DNA of 64,000 bases from Synechococcus sp. JA-2-3B'a(2-13) (lineage in GTDB: Bacteria > Cyanobacteriota > Cyanobacteriia > Thermostichales > Thermostichaceae). The stretch is taken from NCBI RefSeq assembly GCF_000013225.1, contig NC_007776.1, positions 1,703,001-1,767,000 of the forward strand, given 5' to 3'. A program made the position numbers and the translations under genes. The first letter of the stretch is position 1. The number at the start of each line of letters is the position of its first letter. Below, piece by piece: positions 30,101-37,396 of this stretch. Under the pieces are notes generated by a model that had not been told where the DNA came from, ran no database searches, and saw only the letters and a list, made by a program, of their open reading frames with translations.

Positions 30101-30377
30101 GATCATCAACGAGTTGGTGACCAACAGCCTCAAGTATGCCTTCCCGAAGGGCCGCAGCGGGGAGATAGAGATTCATTTCAGCCAAACCCGCAAATATACT
30201 CAGTTGCGAGTCTCCGACAATGGCGTTGGCTTGCCCCCGAACTTTGACTTCAAGGAAACTCAATCTCTGGGTTTACAACTGGTTGCAACCCTCACCGATC
30301 AGCTACAGGGCAAGATACAATTGAGAAGCAAACCGGGTACCACCTTCATCATTACCTTTCCGAGGAGCGAGCCTTGA
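27195..30377 (+). CDS. multi-PAS sensor histidine kinase, HisKA_2 type
   Basis: Up to 1060 residues from GTG 27195; ATG at 27270 (MDWVEPAP) is an alternative. About residues 60-180 form a GAF-like region. Five PAS domains follow, beginning near FENAVEGIFQ, LVENTQQLFW, FELAPNGIAL, FEWAPIAKAM and FQQSALGISI, several with the HPDD/HPED motif. The kinase core is HisKA_2 (LREIHHRVKNNLQIISSLLRLQ, acceptor His) and HATPase_c (NELVTNSLKYAFP, VSDNGVGLP, GTTFIITFP). No membrane segment. Four-base overlap with the response regulator downstream. The signal is unknown. Confidence 0.92.
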   Translation: MGAEWVRLLLFPVEISPTRHPRSVVMDWVEPAPRPGFPMSPPISRSPRSVVHGFAFPRTAPREGQSLQTELGTALYPLLQLLGQLLKVPLVYLELAQPGSDPHSSSKGILYRDPQGIPAGEPFNLNASPGAEQWPFHESFLLQTEQGIRLADLHLLDCHPRQLSSFEREQIDLVALSLKHILLQAQEHRQTLEQLQSQLQDSRSTAARYQQIFENAVEGIFQTTLEGKYLVANPALAHIFGYESPEDLMHNVSDIGTQIYSDPEQRAEFIQRMLREGQVVNFEHQVCCKDGRLIWISLNARTIYSDQGDPLYFEGFVTDITASRQLKERQQQLEEARRESEHRFLQLVENTQQLFWITTVYSKELIYVSPACEAIWGRSAEEAYANPQAWIRQIHPDDRWLFPTILKAQSEGKSTDVVFRIYHTDGRLIWLRERTFPIADKEGKIYRVAGIVEDITESKQLEAERRRIEQAWQQSANHFRQIFELAPNGIALVDLQGRFIQVNDAFAQIVGYTPEELKHRQQLDILHPEDVNPLLEANEALLAGKVSVSQRQIRYTHRSGQVVHVLFQATLLTDEEGQPTQFLNQVIDISARVEAEIALKESEERFRQSFEWAPIAKAMTHVDGTYLQINAAFTETLGYTLEDLKGKTVLDITHPDDIATTLENSNRLLAGQVHQCEQEQRYIHKNGQIVYAILRITLVRTAQGDPSYFLSQILDITERKQAEAALRQSELSLRGIFQQSALGISIVDHRGHYLKVNPALEEILGYSAAELTHMSFCDLTHPEDIQEDWQLFQEVLNGQRDRYHLEKRYIHRSGKVVWCRLAVSAVRDPEGKNLFIIGICEDITEEKRAKLQIQAALQEKEVLLREIHHRVKNNLQIISSLLRLQADQIKSRKYARVFKDAGSRIQAMSLIHEGLYQSNNLAAVDLKQYLHNLISNLFHSYGVNPESIRANIRAEGIRLNLDDAVLCGLIINELVTNSLKYAFPKGRSGEIEIHFSQTRKYTQLRVSDNGVGLPPNFDFKETQSLGLQLVATLTDQLQGKIQLRSKPGTTFIITFPRSEP

Positions 30378-31384
30378 AGAGAGTTCCACCCCTTGTCAAA
30401 GGCAGTATCCTGGTCGTCGAAGACGAGAAGATCATCGCCAAGGACATTGCCAACGTTCTGAAAAAATTCGGCTACGCTGTGCCCGCCATTGCTTCTTCCG
30501 GGGAAGAAGCGATCCGAAGGCTGGAAGAGATGCCGGTGGACTTGGTCTTGATGGATATCGTCCTAAAAGGCGATATCGATGGCATAGAAGCCGCCAAGCG
30601 GATCACCGAGCGCTTCAACATTCCGGTGGTGCATCTGACGGCCTACGCCGATGAGGACACGCTCTCCCGCGTCAAGGAGACCCGGCCCTTCGGCTACATC
30701 ATCAAGCCTTTCAAAGAGCGGGAACTCTACACCACCATTGAAATTGCCCTGCACAACCACCGCCAGAGCCTTGAGAACCGCAAGCTGGAAGAGAAAAGAA
30801 TCGAGGAGCTGCGGCAAAAACTGCAGCAGTTGCAGCAGTTCACGGACGTGAAGGGCACTCTGTTCAAGAAATTCTTGCAGGATCTGAGCGAGCCCCTCTC
30901 GAACCTCAGCTTTGCCTTGGGTCTGCTCAAGGATGCCGAGTCGGAGCAGAAGCGGGAGCACTATCTGCAGGTGCTGGAGGATGAGTTTCGCCGTGAGCTG
31001 GAGCTGATCCACCAAACCTCTAACCTGGAAAATCTTTTAAACCTGGAAAATGTTGGCCTGTTGAGCCAGTTCAGCCTGCTGCGTCCCCAGGAGCCCAGCC
31101 GTAGTCACCGGTTGGAGCAGGAAGCACCCACCCCTGCAACCACGCCCTCCCAGGAGTCGGCAGGCTCTGCCCCCGCACCCAGCCCCACTGCCGCCACAGC
31201 GCCACGGGCACCGCTGCGCCCCCTCAACCAGACTCAGTTGGCGGAACGGTTGGGGGTGGTGGTTTCCGCCATTACCTATTGGAAATTCAAAACCGGGTTT
31301 CCGGAGTGGAGCCGCAGCCGGGATCCCGAGGGCATTTCTTGGCGCTATTCCCCCGATTCCAAGCGCTTTTCACCCGTGCCCTAG
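30374..31384 (+). CDS. response regulator with helix-turn-helix-like C-terminal tail
   Basis: 336 residues. TTG start at 30374 overlaps the kinase stop (TTGA) and is preceded by GAGGAG. Receiver domain at about 10-125: LVVEDEKIIAKDIA, Asp in LVLMDIVLKGDIDG, TAYADEDT and YIIKPFKERELYT. A coiled coil follows, with a region that looks like a degenerate dimerisation domain (FKKFLQDLSEPLSNLSFALG). After a Pro/Ala-rich linker comes LNQTQLAERLGVVVSAITYWK, which looks like a helix-turn-helix. It is the likely phosphate acceptor of the HisKA_2 kinase. DNA binding is inferred from the tail only. Confidence 0.88.
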   Translation: MKRVPPLVKGSILVVEDEKIIAKDIANVLKKFGYAVPAIASSGEEAIRRLEEMPVDLVLMDIVLKGDIDGIEAAKRITERFNIPVVHLTAYADEDTLSRVKETRPFGYIIKPFKERELYTTIEIALHNHRQSLENRKLEEKRIEELRQKLQQLQQFTDVKGTLFKKFLQDLSEPLSNLSFALGLLKDAESEQKREHYLQVLEDEFRRELELIHQTSNLENLLNLENVGLLSQFSLLRPQEPSRSHRLEQEAPTPATTPSQESAGSAPAPSPTAATAPRAPLRPLNQTQLAERLGVVVSAITYWKFKTGFPEWSRSRDPEGISWRYSPDSKRFSPVP

Positions 31385-32551
31385 CTAGCGTTGCACCACT
31401 TCCACCCGCACAGGCGCCAGCCCTGAGCGCACCATCCCCAACACCTCTGCCGCTCGCAGGGAGAGGTCGATGATCCGACCGGGGATAAAAGGGCCGCGAT
31501 CGTTGATGCGCACGACAGCCTGGCGTCCGTTTTTCAGGTTGGTCACCCGTACCTCGGTGCCAAAGGGCAGGGTGGGGTGGGCAGCCGTCATCTCATGGCG
31601 GGTTGGGTGCAGGTCATACCAAGAAGCAATGCCCTCTTGCACAGGCCCAACCACGCGGACAGGGGCGGGTTCCTGTTGAGGGGCTGTTTTCGGCTTGGAA
31701 CCTGCAACAGCGGCTTTGGCGGTCAGAGCAGCCGGTTGAGGCAGGGCCGGAGCTGAAATGGGCGGGGCATCGAGCAGCAGACGGCGCAGACGATTGGCAG
31801 CCAAAACAGCCACATCCACCGGGCGCTGGTTATCGATCAACAGCACTCCAGCGTCGATGCGCAGCAATTCCTCGCTGTTGGCCCGAATGGTATAGAGAGG
31901 AACACCCAGGCCTTGTTCGGCCAATTCCAGATCTGCCCAACCTAAGGTGATGGTGGTGTCTTTCAGGGATCCCTGGGCCATTTGGTTGAGCTGGGCCACA
32001 AGGGTGCTGGCCCGCATCAGCGGTGGTTCTAGCCCAGGGTGCTCGACAAAACTGACAATGGGCAGATCCCGCACATAGACAGTAACCACCTGTTGCCCGT
32101 CCATCTGATAGTCGTAGAGGGTGGAGATGGGCTGGCTGGTTTGCTGCCGTTGCTCGCCGATCTTGAGAATGGGATCCTCTTCCAGGCGGTGCGGGATTGC
32201 CTGGCGAGTTCGGTTCAAAGAAGGATCCAAGTTCAGGGTACCCAGTTTGGCAGGGGCAAGACCCTCGTGGCCGGAGATAGGGGTTTGGGGAATTCTCGGC
32301 AGCGTTCTGACTGGGGCTGCGGCAGCAGGGAGGGGTTGGGAAGGGGTGGCCGGGGGGGGCAATTTGGATGCAGGTGACAGCTCTGCTGCTCGGGTGTTGG
32401 GGGATCCGGTTCGCGTCGAGGCTTGTGCTCGCGAAGTCAAGCCGCCCAACATGCCTGCCGGCAAGCCCAAAGCCGTGACACAGAGACAGCTGACCAAGCC
32501 CATTTTGCGGGCGGGATCCAGTCCCTGTCCAAGCTGTTTCCAATTTCGCAT
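31385..32551 (-). CDS. RlpA-like double-psi beta-barrel protein, secreted
   Basis: 388 residues from ATG 32551, with AGGAG nine bases upstream. N-terminal signal peptide ([20 protein letters not shown] ... RAQA). A long Pro/Ala-rich middle precedes the C-terminal domain at about 305-388: [53 protein letters not shown]. RlpA proteins cleave or bind naked glycan strands at septa. The segment between SWY and TAAH is about a dozen residues shorter than in the RlpA proteins I know. It ends one base after the response-regulator stop on the opposite strand. Confidence 0.88.
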   Translation of the reverse strand: MRNWKQLGQGLDPARKMGLVSCLCVTALGLPAGMLGGLTSRAQASTRTGSPNTRAAELSPASKLPPPATPSQPLPAAAAPVRTLPRIPQTPISGHEGLAPAKLGTLNLDPSLNRTRQAIPHRLEEDPILKIGEQRQQTSQPISTLYDYQMDGQQVVTVYVRDLPIVSFVEHPGLEPPLMRASTLVAQLNQMAQGSLKDTTITLGWADLELAEQGLGVPLYTIRANSEELLRIDAGVLLIDNQRPVDVAVLAANRLRRLLLDAPPISAPALPQPAALTAKAAVAGSKPKTAPQQEPAPVRVVGPVQEGIASWYDLHPTRHEMTAAHPTLPFGTEVRVTNLKNGRQAVVRINDRGPFIPGRIIDLSLRAAEVLGMVRSGLAPVRVEVVQR

Positions 32552-32695
32552 GAGGCCGCGCTCCTCTCCAATCCTGTACAACTTCCAAGGCGACGGTTAA
32601 AACAGAAGTTAATGTACCATAGGTTTCTGAGTTGACCCGTTTGTACGGTCGGACACAGGAGCTCAAGTCTTGATAGCATAAGGGGTTTCGGCATC

Positions 32696-33760
32696 TTGGA
32701 CTACCGCTCAGCAGGGGTTGACATCGATCTGGGCCAGGCCTTTGTCAGGGGGATCCGCGAGCGCGTTGAACGGATTCAAGTTCCGTCTTCAGGTTCTTCA
32801 GAAACCTTGGGTGGCATCGGCGGCTTTGCCGGCCTGTTTGAGCTGCCGACAGGGTATCAAGCGCCGGTGTTGGTGGCGGGCACCGATGGGGTGGGGACAA
32901 AGCTGGACATTGCCCAGCAGTGGGGTCAGCACCAGGGGGTGGGCGTCGATCTGGTGGCGATGTGTGCCAACGATGTGCTGACGGTGGGGGCCCGGCCGCT
33001 GTTTTTCTTGGACTATGTGGCCACTGGCAAGCTGGAGCCAGAAGCCCTGTGGCAGGTGATCGATGGCATCTTGGCGGGCTGCCAGGAAGCGGGCTGCCAA
33101 CTGCTGGGCGGGGAAACGGCGGAGATGCCGGGGTTTTATCCCCCTGGGAAGTACGACCTGGCCGGGTTTTGTATCGGAATTGTGGAAAAAACGGCCATTC
33201 TGGATGGGTCGCGGGTACAGCTTGGGGATCGGTTGTTGGCTTTGCCCAGCAGCGGCCTACACAGCAACGGCTACAGCTTGGTGCGGCGGATTGTGGCCGA
33301 CCGGGGTTGGCGCTGGGATCACCGGCCACCCGGCTGGGATCGGCCTTTGGCGGAAGTATTCCTCACCCCCACCCGCATCTACGTGCAGGCGGTGCAGCGG
33401 CTGCAGGCAGCAGGGATCGCCATCCACGGCATGGCCCACATCACTGGCGGCGGGATCCCGGAAAACTTGCCCCGCTGTTTGGCCCCGAACCAAGCGGCGC
33501 GGCTGCAGCCCCATAGCTGGCCCATCCCACAGGAGTTTCTCTGGCTCCAAGAACAGGGCCAGGTGGAGACCTTGGAGATGTTCCGCACCTTCAACCTGGG
33601 GGTGGGCTATGTGCTGGTGATCCCCCCTGAGGCAGAAAATCAGGTGAGATCCCTGCTCCCCGAAGCCTTCCCCATTGGGGAGGTGGTGGCGGCCTGTCCA
33701 GGGGAAAGCCGCGTTCTGGGACTGGAACAGTGGGGATCCCTCACAAGCCCTGCCGACTAG
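32696..33760 (+). CDS. purM: phosphoribosylformylglycinamidine cyclo-ligase
   Basis: 354 residues of the AIRS family; closes the imidazole ring in step 5 of purine synthesis, using ATP. TTG start at 32696 gives MDYRSAGVDID, matching the family start (YKDAGVDID), and a weak AAGGGG precedes it. Seen: GGFAGLFELP, LVAGTDGVGTKLDIA, GGETAEMPGFYPPGKYDLAGFC, LPSSGLHSNGYSLVR, HITGGGIPENLPR. Full length. Confidence 0.95.
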   Translation: MDYRSAGVDIDLGQAFVRGIRERVERIQVPSSGSSETLGGIGGFAGLFELPTGYQAPVLVAGTDGVGTKLDIAQQWGQHQGVGVDLVAMCANDVLTVGARPLFFLDYVATGKLEPEALWQVIDGILAGCQEAGCQLLGGETAEMPGFYPPGKYDLAGFCIGIVEKTAILDGSRVQLGDRLLALPSSGLHSNGYSLVRRIVADRGWRWDHRPPGWDRPLAEVFLTPTRIYVQAVQRLQAAGIAIHGMAHITGGGIPENLPRCLAPNQAARLQPHSWPIPQEFLWLQEQGQVETLEMFRTFNLGVGYVLVIPPEAENQVRSLLPEAFPIGEVVAACPGESRVLGLEQWGSLTSPAD

Positions 33761-33975
33761 CCAACCGATGGATCCCCACCAAAAGGGGGAAAGGGATCCC
33801 AGTTCCCTCGACTCATCCTCGCCGTCGCTATGCTAAGTTGGCATGTGGCCTCAGCGCTGTTGCCCGCCTTCTTGCCCGAGCCTGCTTCCCGACATTTGTC
33901 CTCTTTGGGAATAGGGGTAACTCGGCCTTGGACCGTTTGCTAATCGCTGCTGACCCTCTAGGTTAGGAGTTGCTG

Positions 33976-34986
33976 ATGACAGGTTTACCCACTGCTCGTG
34001 CAACCGCGGGTGCCATCGAAGTTGAGCATCTGAGCAAAACCTACGGCAGCTTCACTGCCATCCGCGATGTTTCCTTCCAGGTGAACGCCGGCGAGATCAT
34101 GGGTTTTTTGGGGCCGAACGGAGCCGGCAAGACCACATCCATGCGCATTTTGGCGGGGTATCTGCCTGCCAGCGAGGGGACGGCGCGGGTGGCCGGGTTT
34201 GATGTTCACGAAAACTCGATGGCGGTGCGGCAGCGCATTGGCTATCTGCCGGAAAACCCACCCCTCTACCCCGACATGACGGTGGAGGCGTACCTGCACT
34301 TTGTGGCCCAGATCAAGCGGGTCAGCGCTGGCGATCGGCCCAGGCGGGTGGACGAGGCGATCCGGCGGTGCAGCCTGGAAGAAAAGCGCCACACCCTCAT
34401 CCGCAAGCTCTCCAAGGGGTTTAAGCAGCGGGTGGGCATCGCCCAAGCTCTGGTTCACGACCCGCCGGTGATCATCCTGGATGAGCCCACCATTGGGCTG
34501 GATCCCAAGCAGATTATCGAGGTGCGCAAGCTCATCAAGAGCCTGGCGGGGGAGCACACCATCATCCTCTCCACCCACATCCTGCCCGAGGTGAGCATGA
34601 CCTGCGACCGAGTGGTGATCATCAACCGCGGCCAGGTGGCGGCCATTGGCACGCCTGCCGAGCTGACAGCCCAGCTCCAGGATCGGCAGCAGGCAAAGCT
34701 GGTGGTGGGGGCAACCGAGGCAATGGCCATCCGGACGGCCCTGCAGCCTTTGCCCCAAGTGGAGGTGGTGAGCCTACAGCCCTTGGCGGCGGATCTCTCC
34801 CGCTGGCAGGTGCAGCTCAAGAGCAACGCTGCCGCGGACGGCTGGATCCCGGAGGTGGCCAGGGTGCTGGTGCAGGCAGGGATCGACCTCTACGAGATAG
34901 GCCGCCCGCAGGCTTCTTTGGAAGAGATTTTCCTGCAGCTCACTACGCAAGAGGGATCCGAGGGCCTACTGGAGGAAGCGGCATGA
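33976..34986 (+). CDS. ABC transporter ATPase, GldA-like
   Basis: 336 residues. ATG 33976 is chosen over the in-frame TTG 33970 because AGGAG lies six bases before it. Walker A GPNGAGKTT, Q-loop YLPENPPLYPDM, signature LSKGFKQRVGIAQ, Walker B VIILDEPTIGLD, switch His in LSTHIL. The C-terminal 100 residues (GATEAMAIRTALQPL onward, ending LEEIFLQLTTQE) form the extension usual in ABC-2 exporters. First gene of a four-gene run whose next start overlaps its stop by four bases. Equivalent to GldA in the Bacteroidetes gliding cluster; here the cargo is unknown. Confidence 0.92.
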   Translation: MTGLPTARATAGAIEVEHLSKTYGSFTAIRDVSFQVNAGEIMGFLGPNGAGKTTSMRILAGYLPASEGTARVAGFDVHENSMAVRQRIGYLPENPPLYPDMTVEAYLHFVAQIKRVSAGDRPRRVDEAIRRCSLEEKRHTLIRKLSKGFKQRVGIAQALVHDPPVIILDEPTIGLDPKQIIEVRKLIKSLAGEHTIILSTHILPEVSMTCDRVVIINRGQVAAIGTPAELTAQLQDRQQAKLVVGATEAMAIRTALQPLPQVEVVSLQPLAADLSRWQVQLKSNAAADGWIPEVARVLVQAGIDLYEIGRPQASLEEIFLQLTTQEGSEGLLEEAA

Positions 34987-35768
34987 ACGGAGTGGTTGCC
35001 ATTTTTCGCAAAGAGCTGCGCGGCTACTTCACCTCCCCCATTGCCTATGTGGTGGCCGCGGTGTTTTGGGGACTGGCGGGGTTTTTCTTCTTTAATATTC
35101 TGGTGCGGGTGATCAGCTTTTCTCAGCAGGTGGATCTTTTCGCCCAGTTCGGCCAGGAGAACAATTTCGACGCGGCCACCATCCTGTCGCAGCAGTTTCT
35201 CAACCTCTTGGGCACCCTCTCCTTATTTCTATTGCCCATCTTCACCATGAGCTCCTATGCCGAGGAGCGGCGGCGAGGCACGATGGAGCTGCTGGCTACT
35301 TCTCCCATCACCAACTTGGAGGTGGCCCTGGGCAAATGGTTGGCGGTCTGGGTGTTTTTCATCACGCTGCTGCTGCCGCCGCTGGTCTACCATGTGCTGG
35401 TGCTGAGCAGCGCCAACCCGGCAGTGGACTACCGCCTGACCCTGATGGGTTATGTGGGCCTAACCCTGCTGGCGGGTAGCGTTATGGCCTTGGGGTTGTT
35501 TATCTCTTCTCTGACAGACAGCACCCTCATCGCAGCAGTGGCCACCTTTGGCTTGATTTTGTTGCTCTGGGTGATCGACGCGGCAGCCGGCCAGGAGGAA
35601 AACTGGATTGCTGCAACGCTGCGGCATGTGTCTTTGCTGCAGCAATATAGCAACTGGGTGCAAGGGATCCTCAGCAGCAGCAGCCTCATTCTTTTCTTGA
35701 GCATCATCGTCCTGGGGCTGTTTGCCACGGTGCAATCGGTGGAAAGCCTGCGCTGGCAACAGAGCTGA
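34983..35768 (+). CDS. ABC-2 type permease, GldF-like
   Basis: 261 residues with six probable membrane helices, including SPIAYVVAAVFWGLAGFFFF, LLGTLSLFLLPIFTM, WLAVWVFFITLLLPPLVYHVL, LMGYVGLTLLAGSVMALGLF, LIAAVATFGLILLLWVIDAA and SSSLILFLSIIVLGLFATV. The motif YAEERRRGTMELLATSPI between helices 2 and 3 is the ABC-2 coupling signature. It forms the membrane channel for the ATPase encoded just upstream, with which it overlaps by four bases (ATGA). Confidence 0.92.
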   Translation: MNGVVAIFRKELRGYFTSPIAYVVAAVFWGLAGFFFFNILVRVISFSQQVDLFAQFGQENNFDAATILSQQFLNLLGTLSLFLLPIFTMSSYAEERRRGTMELLATSPITNLEVALGKWLAVWVFFITLLLPPLVYHVLVLSSANPAVDYRLTLMGYVGLTLLAGSVMALGLFISSLTDSTLIAAVATFGLILLLWVIDAAAGQEENWIAATLRHVSLLQQYSNWVQGILSSSSLILFLSIIVLGLFATVQSVESLRWQQS

Positions 35769-35788
35769 GGTCAGATGGGAGGAGTGCG

Positions 35789-37378
35789 GTGTTCGCGGCA
35801 GCGGTGCGGAGCATTATGAAGGACTGGCGCGCGTTAAAGGACTGGACAGGGATCCTGGGCATTGGCGTCATCGCCATCGGCCTGGTGGTGGGATCCGCCT
35901 TTACCGGTTGGACGGCTGTGCCCCTGAGCATGCTGGCAACAGGTTTGGCCCTGCTGGTGGTTTGGGGCATCACCCACCGGCAGGAGGTGGGGGTCTTCCT
36001 CGGTCTGCGTTCCACCCAGACCAACGCCAACATCCTGGTGGCGGTGGCGGCGATGGCCGTCATTCTAGTGCTGGTGAATGTGGTGGCGGTGCGCTACGAC
36101 CTGCGGCTGGATCTCACCGAGGAGGGCCTGTTTACCCTGTCGCCCCAAACCCGGCAATTGGTGCAGGGATTGGTGCAGCCGGTCAAAGTTTGGGTGGTCA
36201 CCACTGCGCCGGATCCCAACTTGCGGGAACAACTGGAGCGCTATCGCCGCCTCAACCCCAACCGCTTCCAGTTTGAGTTTGTGGATCCCAACCGGGATCC
36301 CTTGACCATTCAGCGGCTGCAGGTGACCCAGAACAACACCCTGGTGGTGGAGGCCGGAGAAAGCCGGCAACAACTGCCTCAGCCCCCTGCCCCTGATCTG
36401 GAGAGCAAACTGACCCCCGTCCTGTCCAAAGTGGTCAACCGAGGGGAGTTGCTGGCCTATTTCGTGCAAGGGCATGGGGAAGTGGGGCTGGAAGCGAGGG
36501 AAGGCGCCCCAACTCTGGCTCAGGCGGCGGCAGCCCTGGGCCAGGAAGGCTATCGGGTAGAGCCCCTCAACTTGGTGCAAGCGGAGATCCCAGAGGATGC
36601 GAATGTCCTGGTGCTGGCGGGGCCACAGCGGGCTTTGTTCCCCGGCGAGGTGGAGAAACTGCAGGATTATCTGGCGAAAGGCGGACGGCTGCTGTTGTTG
36701 ATTGGGCCACGGGTGGATGCCGGCCTGGATCCCTTGCTGGAAGAGTGGGGCGTGGTCTTGGGGGATGACATCCTCATTGAGGTGAGCAGCGTCAGCCAAC
36801 TGTTGGGGACAGGGCCGGCGGTTGCCCTGGTTACTACCTACGGGGATCACCCCATCACCGCCCCCTTGGCGGCCCAGCGGCTAATGACCCTGTTCCCCCT
36901 GGCCCGCTCTGTGGAAACCGAAGCCCGCGAAGGGATCCAAGCCACGCCCTTGCTGCGCACCGGCCCGCAAAGCTGGGGGGAGACCAGTCCTGAGCTGGAA
37001 CGTGGCCCCTTGCAATTCGATCCGGATCAGGACAAGCCCGGCCCCCTTACCCTGGGCGTTGCTTTAACCCGCCGTCTGGACACCGACCCAGAACAGGGCT
37101 CGGGATCCCGGCAGGAGGCCCGCCTGGTGGTGATCGGCAATGTCAACTTTGCCCTCAACGGCAACTTGCGGCAGCAGGGCAACCGGGATCTCTTCTTGAA
37201 CACCCTCAACTGGCTGACTGAGCAAACGGAGCAGATCTCCATCCGCCCCAAATCCCTCACGGATCGCCGTCTCACCCTGACCGGTCAAAACTTCCGCTGG
37301 CTGGTGCTGGGATCGACGGTCCTTTTGCCCTTGGCGGCCCTGGGTTCCGGAGCTGCCCTGTGGTGGCAAAGACGGTAG
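35789..37378 (+). CDS. Gld-like ABC auxiliary protein (ABC_transp_aux, GldG-like)
   Basis: 529 residues from GTG 35789, with GGAGG six bases upstream; ATG 35816 is the alternative. Two N-terminal membrane helices (DWTGILGIGVIAIGLVVGSA, AVPLSMLATGLALLVVWGI) and a third (NILVAVAAMAVILVLVNVVA) are followed by a large extracytoplasmic GldG domain (RLDLTEEGLFTLSPQTRQLV, KVWVVTTAPDPNLREQLERY, VEKLQDYLAKGGRLLLLIGP). A C-terminal helix ends in WWQRR. The first nine codons are a dispersed-repeat copy (FAAAVRSIM). Forms the exporter with the two upstream genes. Confidence 0.88.
   Translation: MFAAAVRSIMKDWRALKDWTGILGIGVIAIGLVVGSAFTGWTAVPLSMLATGLALLVVWGITHRQEVGVFLGLRSTQTNANILVAVAAMAVILVLVNVVAVRYDLRLDLTEEGLFTLSPQTRQLVQGLVQPVKVWVVTTAPDPNLREQLERYRRLNPNRFQFEFVDPNRDPLTIQRLQVTQNNTLVVEAGESRQQLPQPPAPDLESKLTPVLSKVVNRGELLAYFVQGHGEVGLEAREGAPTLAQAAAALGQEGYRVEPLNLVQAEIPEDANVLVLAGPQRALFPGEVEKLQDYLAKGGRLLLLIGPRVDAGLDPLLEEWGVVLGDDILIEVSSVSQLLGTGPAVALVTTYGDHPITAPLAAQRLMTLFPLARSVETEAREGIQATPLLRTGPQSWGETSPELERGPLQFDPDQDKPGPLTLGVALTRRLDTDPEQGSGSRQEARLVVIGNVNFALNGNLRQQGNRDLFLNTLNWLTEQTEQISIRPKSLTDRRLTLTGQNFRWLVLGSTVLLPLAALGSGAALWWQRR
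35791..35815 (+). repeat. dispersed repeat, form A, at a gene start
   Basis: GTTCGCGGCAGC plus GGTGCGGAGCATT. It overlaps the GTG start of the GldG-like gene and ends at the base before the alternative ATG 35816. Its GGAG lies four bases before that ATG. Confidence 0.8.
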
Positions 37379-37396
37379 AGCTGGAGGAAAGCAGGC

